A stretch of 64,000 bases of DNA from Leishmania donovani (lineage: Eukaryota; Euglenozoa; Kinetoplastea; Trypanosomatida; Trypanosomatidae), in contig NC_018263.1 of NCBI RefSeq assembly GCF_000227135.1, positions 1,765,367 through 1,829,366 of the forward strand. Direction: 5' to 3'. The notes beneath the pieces are model-generated. The model did no database searches, was not told the origin of the DNA, and saw nothing but the letters and a program-made list of their open reading frames with translations. Shown in pieces: positions 20,542 to 30,890 of this stretch; within the stretch, counting starts at the first letter, position 1; each line of letters starts with the position of its first letter. Made by a program: the position numbers and the translations under genes.

Positions 20542-23296
20542 GCGGCGAGGAAACGAGAGAGCAACATGAGAAGGAAGGCAGACGCCGTGTGACCGCACGC
20601 GTGCAGGAGGAGCATGGGATCGTTACTGCTCATATCGTGCCTTTGCTCAGGGCGAGCTTTTCCTGGTACCCGGATCGCTTCGCGCACCTCGCTCCACCCC
20701 TCTCTGCCCTCTTCCCCAGCCCCACTTGAGGCGAAGGTGCAGATTCTGAGGAAGAGCGACGCCTTCGTTCGGACTCCGTTGACGTTGTCGTTCTCAACTA
20801 CTGTTACCGCACCCCGGGGAGCCAGCGCATGGGAGTGCGTGCGTGCCAGTGCTTGCCCGCGTCGGAGTATGAGATGGCGACCACATTCCTGGAGGAGGGG
20901 CCTCAGATGCGGAGGAGATGGTGGTGGACACATTTTCCAGCCGCCTGCGCAGTCAGTTGGTGGAGGAAGACTGCCCGGTCACATGTACCCTTCGCCCTCC
21001 TCACACATATAAAGAAGATAGCAGGTCTTCTCGGCATCGCCAACGACTCCCGTGCTCACCTATGGACCTGCTATTTACCTCTATGCTCACAATGCACGTT
21101 CTCTGTCTTTTTCTTCCTTCGCATGACGCGTGTGCATCAACACGGCTAGCCTCACGACTATTTGTGGTTGATCGCGAACCGAGCCAGCGAGTGGGTACAA
21201 CGGAAGAGTGGGTGAGGGGGGGGGCAGAAAAAAAAGGAAGAAGCGGTATACATGCACGCACTCAGGGTGTCCAGGTGAGTATCATAATCAAAAAAAAAGG
21301 AAGATCTGCTGATTCACAAATTCGGCTTCTGCACCTTCCCCCCCCCCCACCTCTTCCCTCTTTGCTCTGCGCTCGACTGGACACTCTGTAAAAATCGAGC
21401 GTTTTTGTCTTTGGTTATAGTTCACTTTCTTTTTTTCCCCTGTGTTTTGTTAGTTTTTCGTTTTCCTCGGCTTTTTTCGGGCACAGTTATTTTGCCCCTG
21501 CTCGCTCTCTGTACAATGGATGGCTGAGCGTGTGCGTGTGTGTCTCTCTCTGTGCTCTCTTTTTTGGTGCGTGTGCAGCTCGCTTGCTTCTTTTCTTTTT
21601 TTTTGGACTAACTGCTGATGAACGCCATAACTCCACCTTCCTATCCTTTCCTTTGCCTCCCTTGCCGCATTGCCGTTTTCTAAAATTTAATGTGGCACTC
21701 GCGTTGTTCGTCGGTGTGACATGCACTAAAAGCACACCGTAAAGTGCCTTTGCGTATGTGCCTAAGAGTTTCGTTTGTGCAGCGTGTGACAGCCGCACAA
21801 GCTTTTTTTTTTCCGGATTTTGGCGTTCGTACGTTGCAGTTCATTCTTTCCTCACTATTTGTCGTTTCCTTCCTTGTGATTCTGCCGTTGGTTGTCCGTG
21901 GCGCTGGCTTGGGCCACCCTCTTCATGCTTCGACACCTGAGTGGATGCTGCCCACTGCCCTCCTCCTATTTCACAACTTCATCGTTTCATTGAGTATCTC
22001 TTTTTGTGTTGTTTCGCGTTCTGTTGTGACCTTTTTCGGGAGCGAACATAACCGAAAACAGAAAAAAAATGGCCTCACAGGCGGTACGGATTTCGGCGCG
22101 TCGATCTTCGCTTTTATCGTTGGCTCTTCCGTTCTTCTCCCCTGTTTTTCAGCATTACGTCGCGTCTTTTGTCTCTCTCTCTGGTGTGTCCACCTTTGTT
22201 GTTGTTAGAGAGGCTTCGCCTCCCGGTCTGCTTGTCTTGCGTGCCCTTGCATGCTACCAGAAAGGAATAATAGGTGCCGTATATCCACGGCTACGCGTCT
22301 GTATGTCGGCACACACACTGGTTCGAAAAGATGTACTCGGGCTACGGAGCACGAGAGCATGCCCTTGTGCTGTCCTTTCACTTCTTTATTGTCTACTCGT
22401 GTTCCTTTCCATGCTTTGCGAAGGTGTATTCGTCTGGGGTGCCCATCGCCGAACCATGGTGGAGGACAACTTCTTACATTGTCCTTTTCCCTCCTTTGCG
22501 CCGTTTTTCGAGTCATGTACTCGTGCCCTGCGCCCCCGTCTATGCGCACGGAAAACGGCGATGCCGTTGCAGCTGTGGAGAGCAGCGTAGAGCTGCGCCC
22601 CTTCGCCCTTCACCGGTCTCATCAGGTGACGGGTGTTTCAGAATAATGTGCCCTTTTTATCGCGTTTCCGACGCGGATGGTCTTCCCCCTCCTCCTCCTC
22701 TTCGCCGTAGATTTTTGGGTGCTCCACTTTGTGCTGCAGCCCTCCCTTCTCTTCTTCGCCATCGTGCCTTGTTGGTCTCTGGATATCTTGTTGCCTACTT
22801 GTATGCACTCGTACTCTGTTTCATGTGTTTGTGTTGGCCGCTGATCTCATTCCCCTCCCTACCTCTTATCGTCCTTCCTTTTCAGTTGCCAGTTGGTGAG
22901 TCCTTGCCGCTCGGGGCATTTTTTTTCTTTTGCTTCTATTGTTCTGATTTCTCTTCGGGCACCCTCCGTGAGTGCGTGCGTGTGTGCTTGCATTCGTTTG
23001 GCAGGCAACCGGTGCGCGGGCTCTCTGTGCCGCTTTGGCCACATCTCCACGCAGAAAAAAAAGACCCTAGAGGGGATGGGGGGGGGGCAGAAAATGAAGG
23101 GCGACCCGTCGCTGAAAGCATCGCTGCGGCATTGAAGGTGACCAGCACAGTGGCCGATTTTCAAGTGCACATGCACGTGACGCCGCGTTTATCTGACGTT
23201 GTGCCATTGCTGAGCTGGGCGTTGCGTGCTTTTTGCTTTTTTCCTTCACGCCACCGTCTCTTTTTCTGCTTCTTTGTTTTCGGTTTAAAGGCCCTT
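20542..23296. other. Intergenic region after the triple alpha-kinase, no gene seen
   Basis: The first ~450 bp are GC-rich; the rest is T-rich UTR-like DNA with A-runs near 21230 and 21290. Long ORFs here are composition artefacts rich in Phe, Leu, Cys and Ser. Confidence 0.5.
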
Positions 23297-23871
23297 GCAG
23301 CGGCACACACCTCAGTGCGTGGTAGCACACAGCCCCGAGCCGCAGGCTTTCTGGGAAGGATGCCATGCAGACCCCCTCCTCCCTCGATCCCCCTGCCAAA
23401 TGCCGGGCCACTTGTGGTGGTGACAGGGTCACGCACCCTACGCCGTGGGGAGCTGGGAGCGATGCATCGCTGCTCATGTCGTCGGTGAGGCTCTGGACGG
23501 TGTTGTGTGGGAGCGACATGCGACAGTGAGCACGCTTGTGCCATCCATATGATAGGCAAAGTNNNNNNNNNNNNNNNCATCCTACCCGGCCCTCGCACTG
23601 CCCACCGTCGTGGTTAGCCTGAGCCGCCCCACAGGGGATGCAGCAGGGGTGGCGACCCTCGCGATGGGAGGGCGTCTGTGCGGTGGGTGGGTCGAGTGTG
23701 AGGCAGGGGCCCTGCTGCGAGATGGCTGAGTCGGTGCACTGCTGTAACGTGTGTGCCGTGACGGGGGGAGGGGGGGGTGCTTCGCACCGCGCGGATAGGC
23801 CTGTGACGGACCGGGAACTGGTGGTAGAGCGGCGTTTGAGCTCATGGCTTGCCGTGGAGGGGGCACGCTGA
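23297..23871 (+). mobile_element. SIDER2-like retroposon, copy 1
   Basis: Begins GCAGCGGCACACACCTCAG and ends ACGCTGA followed by A-rich DNA. It is nearly identical over its length to 34457-35037. Size (about 575 bp), intergenic position and the 5' and 3' ends fit the SIDER family of short, truncated Leishmania retroposons, which are typically found in 3' UTRs. A 15-N gap lies inside. Assignment to SIDER2 rather than SIDER1 is from memory of the consensus. Confidence 0.75.
23563..23577. other. Assembly gap (15 N)
   Basis: The sister copy has 20 bp (34724-34743) at this position, so the gap is small and roughly sized. Confidence 0.9.
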
Positions 23872-24618
23872 AACAGAACACAAAGAAGAAGTGTTTTCAA
23901 TGTCAGTGCTTATCGCGTCTCTCTGCCTCTATAACGTTTGGTTTCGGGCTTTTCCGCGTGCCTCTTGGTCTGTCACCCTCCCCCATCATCTTCCCCTCCC
24001 CTCCGCTCAGCTCTTCAGTTGTCTCTTTGTGTTTTGGGCTCTTTTTTTTTGTTTCCCTGCTTCGATTTTGTAATTATTGCGTCCAGCTTCATTGAGCGAG
24101 GCAAGCAGAGAGTGAGGGCGATTTCCTTTCCGCCACAAAAATGAAAAACAAAAAAAAAAGGAGTGGCCTTCTGCTGATGGTGTAGCGGGGTAGTCATTTG
24201 TTGTGTCTCTGTTGTGTGCCTCCCCTGCCCCGGTGACATCTGATTTTGTCGTTCGTTCCTCTTCTTACCATCATCTCTTGCTTTCTTCGACAGTCGTGCG
24301 TCTCATTTTTTGTCCGTGTTATCGAAGGGGTGCGGCGGTGCTCGTTGAAAACCTCTACTTCGCTCTGCGGTAGCAGAGCCCTTACATGACAAGCTTCCTT
24401 TCTGCTTTCCTTTTTTTTTAATCGATCATCCTTTCTCTCTCTCTCTCTCCGACGTCTCTTTCAGCGTTTCTGTTGTCGCCTAATTTCCAATCTCCTTTTT
24501 GCTGATGCTCTTGTGTGCCGATGGCTCACTCACGTTACCCACGTTCACGTCAGCGTTGGACTTGCGATTTGTTTTCTGTTTCTCTTCCCTCTTCTTTTTG
24601 CATTTTCCGCTCCTCGAC
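23872..24618. other. Intergenic spacer between two repeats
   Basis: T-rich DNA with a CT microsatellite-like run near 24430-24450. No gene seen. Confidence 0.5.
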
Positions 24619-25508
24619 GACGCCGGCCACCTCAGCGCGTGGTATCGGCGTCGAGCGCCCAGGCTTTCTGGAGAAGCGGCGAGGCTGCCGCCTACTTCTG
24701 GGCACGGCTGGCGGACGCTTGGTGTCGGTGGGCAGGCTCGGTGCCGCTCTGTGCGGGGGAGACTTGCTGCCGTGATGATGCTTGTACCAGCTCCCCAGGA
24801 AGCACGCCAAGGACGCGGCACGTATTGGAGAGCAAGAGGCACGCCGATCAGCCCCACAGCACATGCCTGCGAAGCGCACGGCACCTCCGACGTCCCGGGC
24901 GGGTGGGCTGGCGAGGCCCGGGTGCCGGCAGCATGGCGAGAGCAGCCCGAATCAACGCAGCGAGTCCTCCAGACGCCCATGTGGAGTGTCGCCACACGGT
25001 GGCACGGGAGTGCGCGGCGCGAGGCAACGGGGTGCGAAGGATGGCCCGCAGGCAGCGGTGCGCAGGGTCTCNNNNNNNNNNNNNNNNNNNNNNNNNNNNN
25101 NNNNNNNNNNNNNNNNNNNNNNNNNNNNNNNNNNNNNNNNNNNNNNNNNNNNNNNNNNNNNNNNNNNNNNNNNNNNNNNNNNNNNNNNNNGGGACCCTTG
25201 GCGGCGGCGTGCTTTGGGTGAAGGCGTGCAGGCCACCCGCGTCTGCGTCTGGCGCGGATCGGGCAGCACGCCGCCGGCGGAGGGACCGAGAGGGGCAGGA
25301 CGGGGAGAGCTGGTTAGACGCGTGGCCTGATTCGATGACAGGGGCTGGGCGGGCGCGTCCCAGAGGGCCTGGATGTCGCGGTGGTGCGGCAGCGGTGGTG
25401 GAGCTGTGGCTGGGTGTGCGTATATTCTGTTGCCCTGTACTTGGTCGAATATGGACACGCTGAAGGAAAAGGTAAACGCGCCTAGTCTGTGTGTGTGAGC
25501 CTCCCTGC
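24619..25508 (+). mobile_element. SIDER/DIRE-like GC-rich repeat, copy ii
   Basis: Shares 24619-25508 with 28170-29210 (copy iii) and, from 24837 onward, with copy i. Its first ~60 bp (CACCTCAGCGCGTGGTA and AGGCTTTCTGG) resemble the 5' end of the SIDER2-like copies, and GACACGCTGA plus an A-rich tail near its 3' end resembles their 3' end. It is therefore best read as a member of the same retroposon group with a longer internal part. Confidence 0.7.
25072..25190. other. Assembly gap (119 N), correctly sized
   Basis: The corresponding segment in copy i is 13652-13771 (120 bp), so this gap represents about 120 bp of missing repeat sequence with no duplicated flank. Confidence 0.85.
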
Positions 25509-26305
25509 AGTTCATCTGCTGCGTTTTTTCTTTTGCAACATGAGTGTGGACATTTGCACCCCTCTACTTGCGAGTGTGAGTGCTTTTTTTTTTGGTAGAG
25601 TGTCTTGCTGTATGCTGGCTGCTCACCCCACCTCGTTTTTTGCTCCCTACAACTCCGCATATATCGTACGCGTGATGCGTTTTTTTTTTAGTTGCTTTTT
25701 TTTCTGTGTGCTTGCGGCTCTGCGCACCTTTCGCAAAGGTCTTTGCTGCAGCCGTAGTGTTTGCTTCGTACATTCTTGCGCATAATAAGGTGTTCACCCA
25801 CCGTTTAGAGAGAACAACAGGATCTGCATTGAAAGGACCCGGTCGTGATTCTCAAATGGAGGCATAGCGCCGGAAAAAAAAAGCCGCAACAAAAAGAATT
25901 CAGTTCAGTGTGTGTGTGTGTACGGCCACACAAAGGAGGCGAGAAAGTTCGTGGATAATACCCAAGGACGCCGAGCGGGCATCCCGCTCCCCTCGTTCTC
26001 TTTGGATGCACACACAGTTGCACGGAGCCCCAGAGGCACCGATCCTGCTCTTGGCGTTGTAAGCAAAATATTCGACGCGCTAGAGTGCAAAAGGCATCTC
26101 TCGCGCCTCACCGCGCGTGCCTGTGTCCGTTCTGCTCTGCGTTCTTGTTGCAGCGAGCGCCGCCTCACGCGCTCGGTGTGACAACCGACACCACTGACAC
26201 TTCTCCAAACTCTCACCTCGAGCAGCCCACTGAAGAAATCAGAGAAAAACTGCTTCGCAGTTAGTTGCACAGGCCGTCGAGTCGGATTCCGTCCCTGCAA
26301 AGCCC
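25509..26305. other. Intergenic leader region of alpha-kinase 3
   Basis: T-runs and a GT-repeat near 25909-25921; contains the splice acceptor of the next gene. No gene seen. Confidence 0.5.
26129..26153 (+). promoter_or_regulatory. Predicted trans-splice acceptor, alpha-kinase 3
   Basis: A pyrimidine-rich stretch ends in GTTGCAG, with the AG at 26152-26153. A second candidate follows at about 26216-26220. No ATG lies between either and 26306. Confidence 0.55.
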
Positions 26306-27313
26306 ATGAACCCCGCCACCCAAGACGCTGCGGCGGCGGAGGAGGAGTCGCCGGTGGTGTGCACCGCAAAGAAGTACATCTTTGACCTGCACTCCTACGC
26401 TTGGAAAGAAAGCGACTGCCTTATCCGAATTCCTCGCCCGCACAAGGGCATGGGCCACGGTGGCATGCGAGTCTGTTACGCTGTGGAGGACGTGGATGAG
26501 GAGGGAGCTGGGACACCGATGGTGGCCAAGATGTTTCGCCGCAACATCAGTGACGTTGTAGAGAAAGACTACTTCAACGAGGGAGCCGCGCAGTGCATGT
26601 GCGAAGAGTTTGCGAACAACTTCAACCGCATTCACCTCACCAACATTCACAAGCCGAACATCTCTTTTCTGCAGTGTTACGTAGTCCGCATCCCTCGCGA
26701 CAGCATCCCGGTGGCTTCCCAGAAGAAGCGTACTGGTTTTTTCTCTTACAAGACTCAGGATACGGGGGAGGTGATGTTTGTGATGGAGCCGATGCTGAGC
26801 GGCAAATTCACCAAGTACAACAGCAACTATGGCGAAACCTACCGTGAAGACAAAAAAGCAGCCCTTACGTCGTCGGAGGCGAAGCGGCGAACGGAGGTCT
26901 TTGAAGCCGCAGAGGCCTTCTCGCATTTTACCCTGGTGGAAAGTGGCGGCTCGATGCTCGTGTGCGATCTGCAAGGCGTTAATGACTTCCTTACCGACCC
27001 GCAAATTCACACGGAGGACGGCAAGGGACTTGGCATGGGCAACATGGGGCAGGAGGGTATCGACAAGTGGATAGAGAAGCACGAATGCAATGAGATCTGT
27101 CGCGCGCTGGGTCTGCAGCCTTTGCTTGGCGCCGTGCCCAGCTCGACGGCATGCGCGAAGGAGGAGAATCTCAATCTTGGTCTGCGCGCCCAGCTGCAGA
27201 GCCAAAACCCTGTCCGTTTGCGCGATTTAGTTCCCCTGACCAAGCCGCTCGAGGAGATGACAGAGGCGGAACGCATCGAGTACGCCTTGAAAGTCTCACG
27301 TCTCACAGATTAG
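26306..27313 (+). CDS. Single-domain alpha-kinase
   Basis: The 335-residue protein is almost entirely an alpha-kinase domain (about 15-275) with a short C-terminal tail ending near a leucine-rich segment similar to that of alpha-kinase 1. All signature residues are visible: MRVCY, MVAK with Lys75, MEP, CDLQG with Asp221, TDP with Asp231, GLGMGNMG and the H-x-C-x3-C zinc site. It should be active. It lacks the disordered N-terminal half of alpha-kinase 1, so it probably differs in regulation or localisation (inference). Bases 26911-27054 are identical to 9936-10079 of alpha-kinase 1. SIDER-like repeats lie on both sides in direct orientation. Confidence 0.92.
   Translation: MNPATQDAAAAEEESPVVCTAKKYIFDLHSYAWKESDCLIRIPRPHKGMGHGGMRVCYAVEDVDEEGAGTPMVAKMFRRNISDVVEKDYFNEGAAQCMCEEFANNFNRIHLTNIHKPNISFLQCYVVRIPRDSIPVASQKKRTGFFSYKTQDTGEVMFVMEPMLSGKFTKYNSNYGETYREDKKAALTSSEAKRRTEVFEAAEAFSHFTLVESGGSMLVCDLQGVNDFLTDPQIHTEDGKGLGMGNMGQEGIDKWIEKHECNEICRALGLQPLLGAVPSSTACAKEENLNLGLRAQLQSQNPVRLRDLVPLTKPLEEMTEAERIEYALKVSRLTD
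26911..27054 (+). repeat. 144-bp block identical to 9936-10079 (gene-conversion tract)
   Basis: Partner of the identical block in alpha-kinase 1. The codons just outside it differ strongly between the two genes. Confidence 0.9.
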
Positions 27314-28169
27314 TGCCGCCGAAAAGACGTCGTGAGTGCTCGCTTCCCAGATGGCGCCTCTGTTGAAGCTGATCGCAGACGTTTGGGCGAAGATAAGAGT
27401 GCAAGAGCAGAAACATGTTTGCCGCTGTGCGGCTTCTCTATCCGTCAGGTGCTTTCTTGAGACATGCACGCTTTGCCTGTGGTCTCCGCTTTAGTTGCTG
27501 CTTTACAGATTTTTCTGTGCTGTGCACTCTCGCTTATTTTTCTCCTCCGTCAGTTTAGATCTGCTTCTGTGTTGCGCATCCTCTGCTTCTACATCTATGT
27601 ATGTATGTATACTTTCGCCCTCGTCTCTCACGTGGATAATGCCGCGGCTGGTTGGAATGGGGGGGGGGGCAGCCGCACACATCCTGCATGCGGCTTTCGC
27701 TTCGCGATTTGTTGCCCGTGCCTGCCCCTGATNNNNNNNNNNNNNNNNNNNNNNNNNNNNNNNNNNNNNNNNNNNNNNNNNNNNNNNNNNNNNNNNNNNN
27801 NNNNNNNNNNNNNNNNNNNNNNNNNNNNNNNAGAGTGCAAGAGCAGAAACATGTTTGCCGCTGTGCGGCTTCTCTATCCGTCAGGTGCTTTCTTGAGACA
27901 TGCACGCTTTGCCTGTGGTCTCCGCTTTAGTTGCTGCTTTACAGATTTTTCTGTGCTGTGCACTCTCGCTTATTTTTCTCCTCCGTCAGTTTAGATCTGC
28001 TTCTGTGTTGCGCATCCTCTGCTTCTACATCTATGTATGTATGTATACTTTCGCCCTCGTCTCTCACGTGGATAATGCCGCGGCTGGTTGGAATGGGGGG
28101 GGGGGGCAGCCGCACACATCCTGCATGCGGCTTTCGCTTCGCGATTTGTTGCCCGTGCCTGCCCCTGAT
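27314..28169. other. Intergenic region with a duplicated contig end
   Basis: The segment 27396-27732 recurs at 27832-28169 on the other side of a 99-N gap, differing by one base in a G-run. The real sequence is probably a single copy of about 340 bp. Confidence 0.7.
27733..27831. other. Assembly gap (99 N), probably spurious
   Basis: Flanked by a 337/338-bp duplication of the same sequence, as expected when overlapping contig ends are not merged. Confidence 0.85.
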
Positions 28170-29210
28170 GACGCCGGCCACCTCAGCGCGTGGTATCGGC
28201 GTCGAGCGCCCAGGCTTTCTGGAGAAGCGGCGAGGCTGCCGCCTACTTCTGGGCACGGCTGGCGGACGCTTGGTGTCGGTGGGCAGGCTCGGTGCCGCTC
28301 TGTGCGGGGGAGACTTGCTGCCGTGATGATGCTTGTACCAGCTCCCCAGGAAGCACGCCAAGGACGCGGCACGTATTGGAGAGCAAGAGGCACGCCGATC
28401 AGCCCCACAGCACATGCCTGCGAAGCGCACGGCACCTCCGACGTCCCGGGCGGGTGGGCTGGCGAGGCCCGGGTGCCGGCAGCATGGCGAGAGCAGCCCG
28501 AATCAACGCAGCGAGTCCTCCAGACGCCCATGTGGAGTGTCGCCACACGGTGGCACGGGAGTGCGCGGCGCGAGGCAACGGGGTGCGAAGGATGGCCCGC
28601 AGGCAGCGGTGCGCAGGGTCTCGGAGGGCCCTGGCCTGAGAGGCTGGCCGACGTTGTCCGTGAGCTCACCCGGTGCGCGGGTAGCTGACGCCTCGCCTGT
28701 TGGCCGGCGCGACGGGCGCCACGGCTTCCGCCCTCGNNNNNNNNNNNNNNNNNNNNNNNNNNNNNNNNNNNNNNNNNNNNNNNNNNNNNNNNNNNNNNNN
28801 NNNNNNNNNNNNNNNNNNNNNNNNNNNNNNNNNNNTGACGCCTCGCCTGTTGGCCGGCGCGACGGGCGCCACGGCTTCCGCCCTCGAGCGGGGGGACCCT
28901 TGGCGGCTGCGTGCTTTGGGTGAAGGCGTGCAGGCCACCCGCGTCTGCGTCTGGCGCGGATCGGGCAGCACGCCGCCGGCGGAGGGACCGAGAGGGGCAG
29001 GACGGGGAGAGCTGGTTAGACGCGTGGCCTGATTCGATGACAGGGGCTGGGCGGGCGCGTCCCAGAGGGCCTGGATGCCGCGGCGGTGCGGCAGCGGTGG
29101 TGGAGCTGTGGCTGGGTGTGCGTATATTCTGTTGCCCTGTACTTGGTCGAATATGGACACGCTGAAGGAAAAGGTAAACGCGCCTAGTCTGTGTTTGTGA
29201 ACCTCCCTGC
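28170..29210 (+). mobile_element. SIDER/DIRE-like GC-rich repeat, copy iii
   Basis: The most complete copy. It has the 5' SIDER-like end at 28170, the long GC-rich body, then GACACGCTGA and an A-rich 3' end near 29156-29173. The match with copy ii continues for about 40 bp past this tail. The internal gap at 28737-28835 is flanked by a 51-bp duplication. Confidence 0.7.
28737..28835. other. Assembly gap (99 N), probably spurious
   Basis: The 51 bp before the gap (28686-28736) are repeated exactly after it (28836-28886). Confidence 0.85.
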
Positions 29211-30890
29211 GATCAGGCTTTTACGTCTCTATGTATGATTTGTGTTACAAGTTTTGCGCTTCTTAGCTAGCGACTGCGGCTTTTCGTGTGTTGCCGAATC
29301 GGTCGTTGTTTTGCATGCTTTTTGCAGCGTTTTCGCGAAGGGGCAGGCAGTTGTTAGCTACACGGCAGGACCATTTTTTAATTGTTTCAGCGGTTCGCTT
29401 TTTCCCCGATTTCTCCAACTCTCGTTTTCTATTTGGCGTGTTAGCTCTCCTCCTCTTTCTGTCCTCCTTTGGCTGGTGTGTTGGTGGTTTTAGTTGCGTG
29501 TGGGAATGTCGTCAGTCGAGGACTGCTTTTTGCTTTTAGAGGGCTGACAGACATCCTTTATCCATGGGAGAGCAGATGCCGTACGTGAAGTAACTCACTT
29601 CTAGCGCGGACATTGCTGCACTTGACAGGAGAGGGTGGGAGTACTGCAAGCATGGAATGGCACTGGGTCTATCTAAGTGGCAAGCAGTGCTATCTTGTCC
29701 TCTGATGCACGTCCGTCAGCGCCAAGTGAGCGAAATATCTACACAAGGAGTAAAAAAAAATGATCAGCATCTCACTTGCCGGCGTGTTTGTATGCGGCCG
29801 TCTTTTCTTCTCTGTTCGTCGTCTCGTTCGAGTCTACAAGATGCCAATGCAGGAACCGCGCGTGAGTTCCACACATGACGTGTTCCGTGATGGGTGAGGG
29901 CGGGAGAGGGATACAGGTCCAGCGCGTAGACCTGGTGTCTGCGCCCTTCCCCGTTTTGTTTGCGTCGCCTTTCGCCTGCACGCCAGCTAGCATTTTCTCA
30001 AGATCCCTCATGCATCTTGCACCATTTCTCTCACCTCGTTTTTCTTCTTCCGTCTACGCATACTGTGCACCCCTTTCCATATTCTCGTTCGCTGCCGGTT
30101 ACCCTCACTCTCCTGTTTGTGCCCGTCTTCACTGGTGCATTCTACGTACACCCGACGCCATGAATGGACCGCGGACAACCACACGCCCACCCGCCGACAC
30201 ACGCACTGGCAATGTGACGCCGGTTTCTAGTAGGTATACTCACTAGCACAACAACACAGGCCGATTCAAAGCGGTTCCGTTCTTATTGTCATCTGTTGAG
30301 AGTTAACCTCCCCCCGCCTTCTGTCGCTGTTTGGTTGTTCCGCTCACGAGTGAGTGTCCCCACGTCTGCACGCGTTGTCCCCTCTCTTGTTTCGTTCACC
30401 CTTCTCTTTGTTGTTTGATGTTTTTTTTTTATTTTGCTGCTCACGGCAAATTTTTCATTTTTGTTTTTGTGTTTTAGGAGCCCGCACTCGCTGTCTGTCT
30501 GTCGTTGTCGCTGCACTCGGCGTTTGTCTGTCCACTATCCCTTTCTTTCGCTTCTGCTCGTTGTTGTTCTCTTGTTCGTAAGTCAAGCGACCGCAAACAT
30601 CTTCTGCCACCGTTAAGTAATAATACGTAGGCCGACACCGACACCGGTACTGGGGCAACGAGAAGGTGAAGAGGTCAGAGAAAGGGAGTCGGCGCGGGGT
30701 GGGCAAAAGGGCAAACACAGCATTCACGCTTTTTGTCGTTGTCGTTACTCGTCACGTCCATAGGAGCTGAAGGAAACCCACTCCGCTGCTACACCTTTGC
30801 CTGCTCACCAAAGGACACGCACACACACAGTCATCGAACCCTCCCTGTCGTACAATTCCCGCTATTTTGGCGTTTCGCTCTGGCTGCTCG
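29211..30890. other. Intergenic region before the PSP1-domain gene, no gene seen
   Basis: T-rich UTR-like DNA without recognisable coding sequence. Confidence 0.5.
30727..30763 (+). promoter_or_regulatory. Predicted trans-splice acceptor, PSP1-domain gene
   Basis: A T/C-rich tract ends in CCATAG, with the AG at 30762-30763. The first ATG after it is the chosen start at 30891. Confidence 0.5.

Noticed and set aside
19390..20598. 402-codon minus-strand ORF opposite the triple alpha-kinase
   Set aside because: It is the antisense shadow of GC-rich coding sequence, opposite to all other genes and without splice signals.
22274..23488. 404-codon + strand ORF in the 22-23 kb spacer
   Set aside because: Composition is Phe/Leu/Cys/Ser from pyrimidine runs, it overlaps the SIDER2-like element and lacks any recognisable domain.
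28190..28923. Long ORFs through the GC-rich repeats, present in several frames at 12.8-14.4, 24.6-25.5 and 28.2-29.2 kb
   Set aside because: Open in several frames on both strands because the repeat is GC-rich and stop-poor; some cross N gaps. No protein-like conservation was seen beyond the zinc-finger relic.
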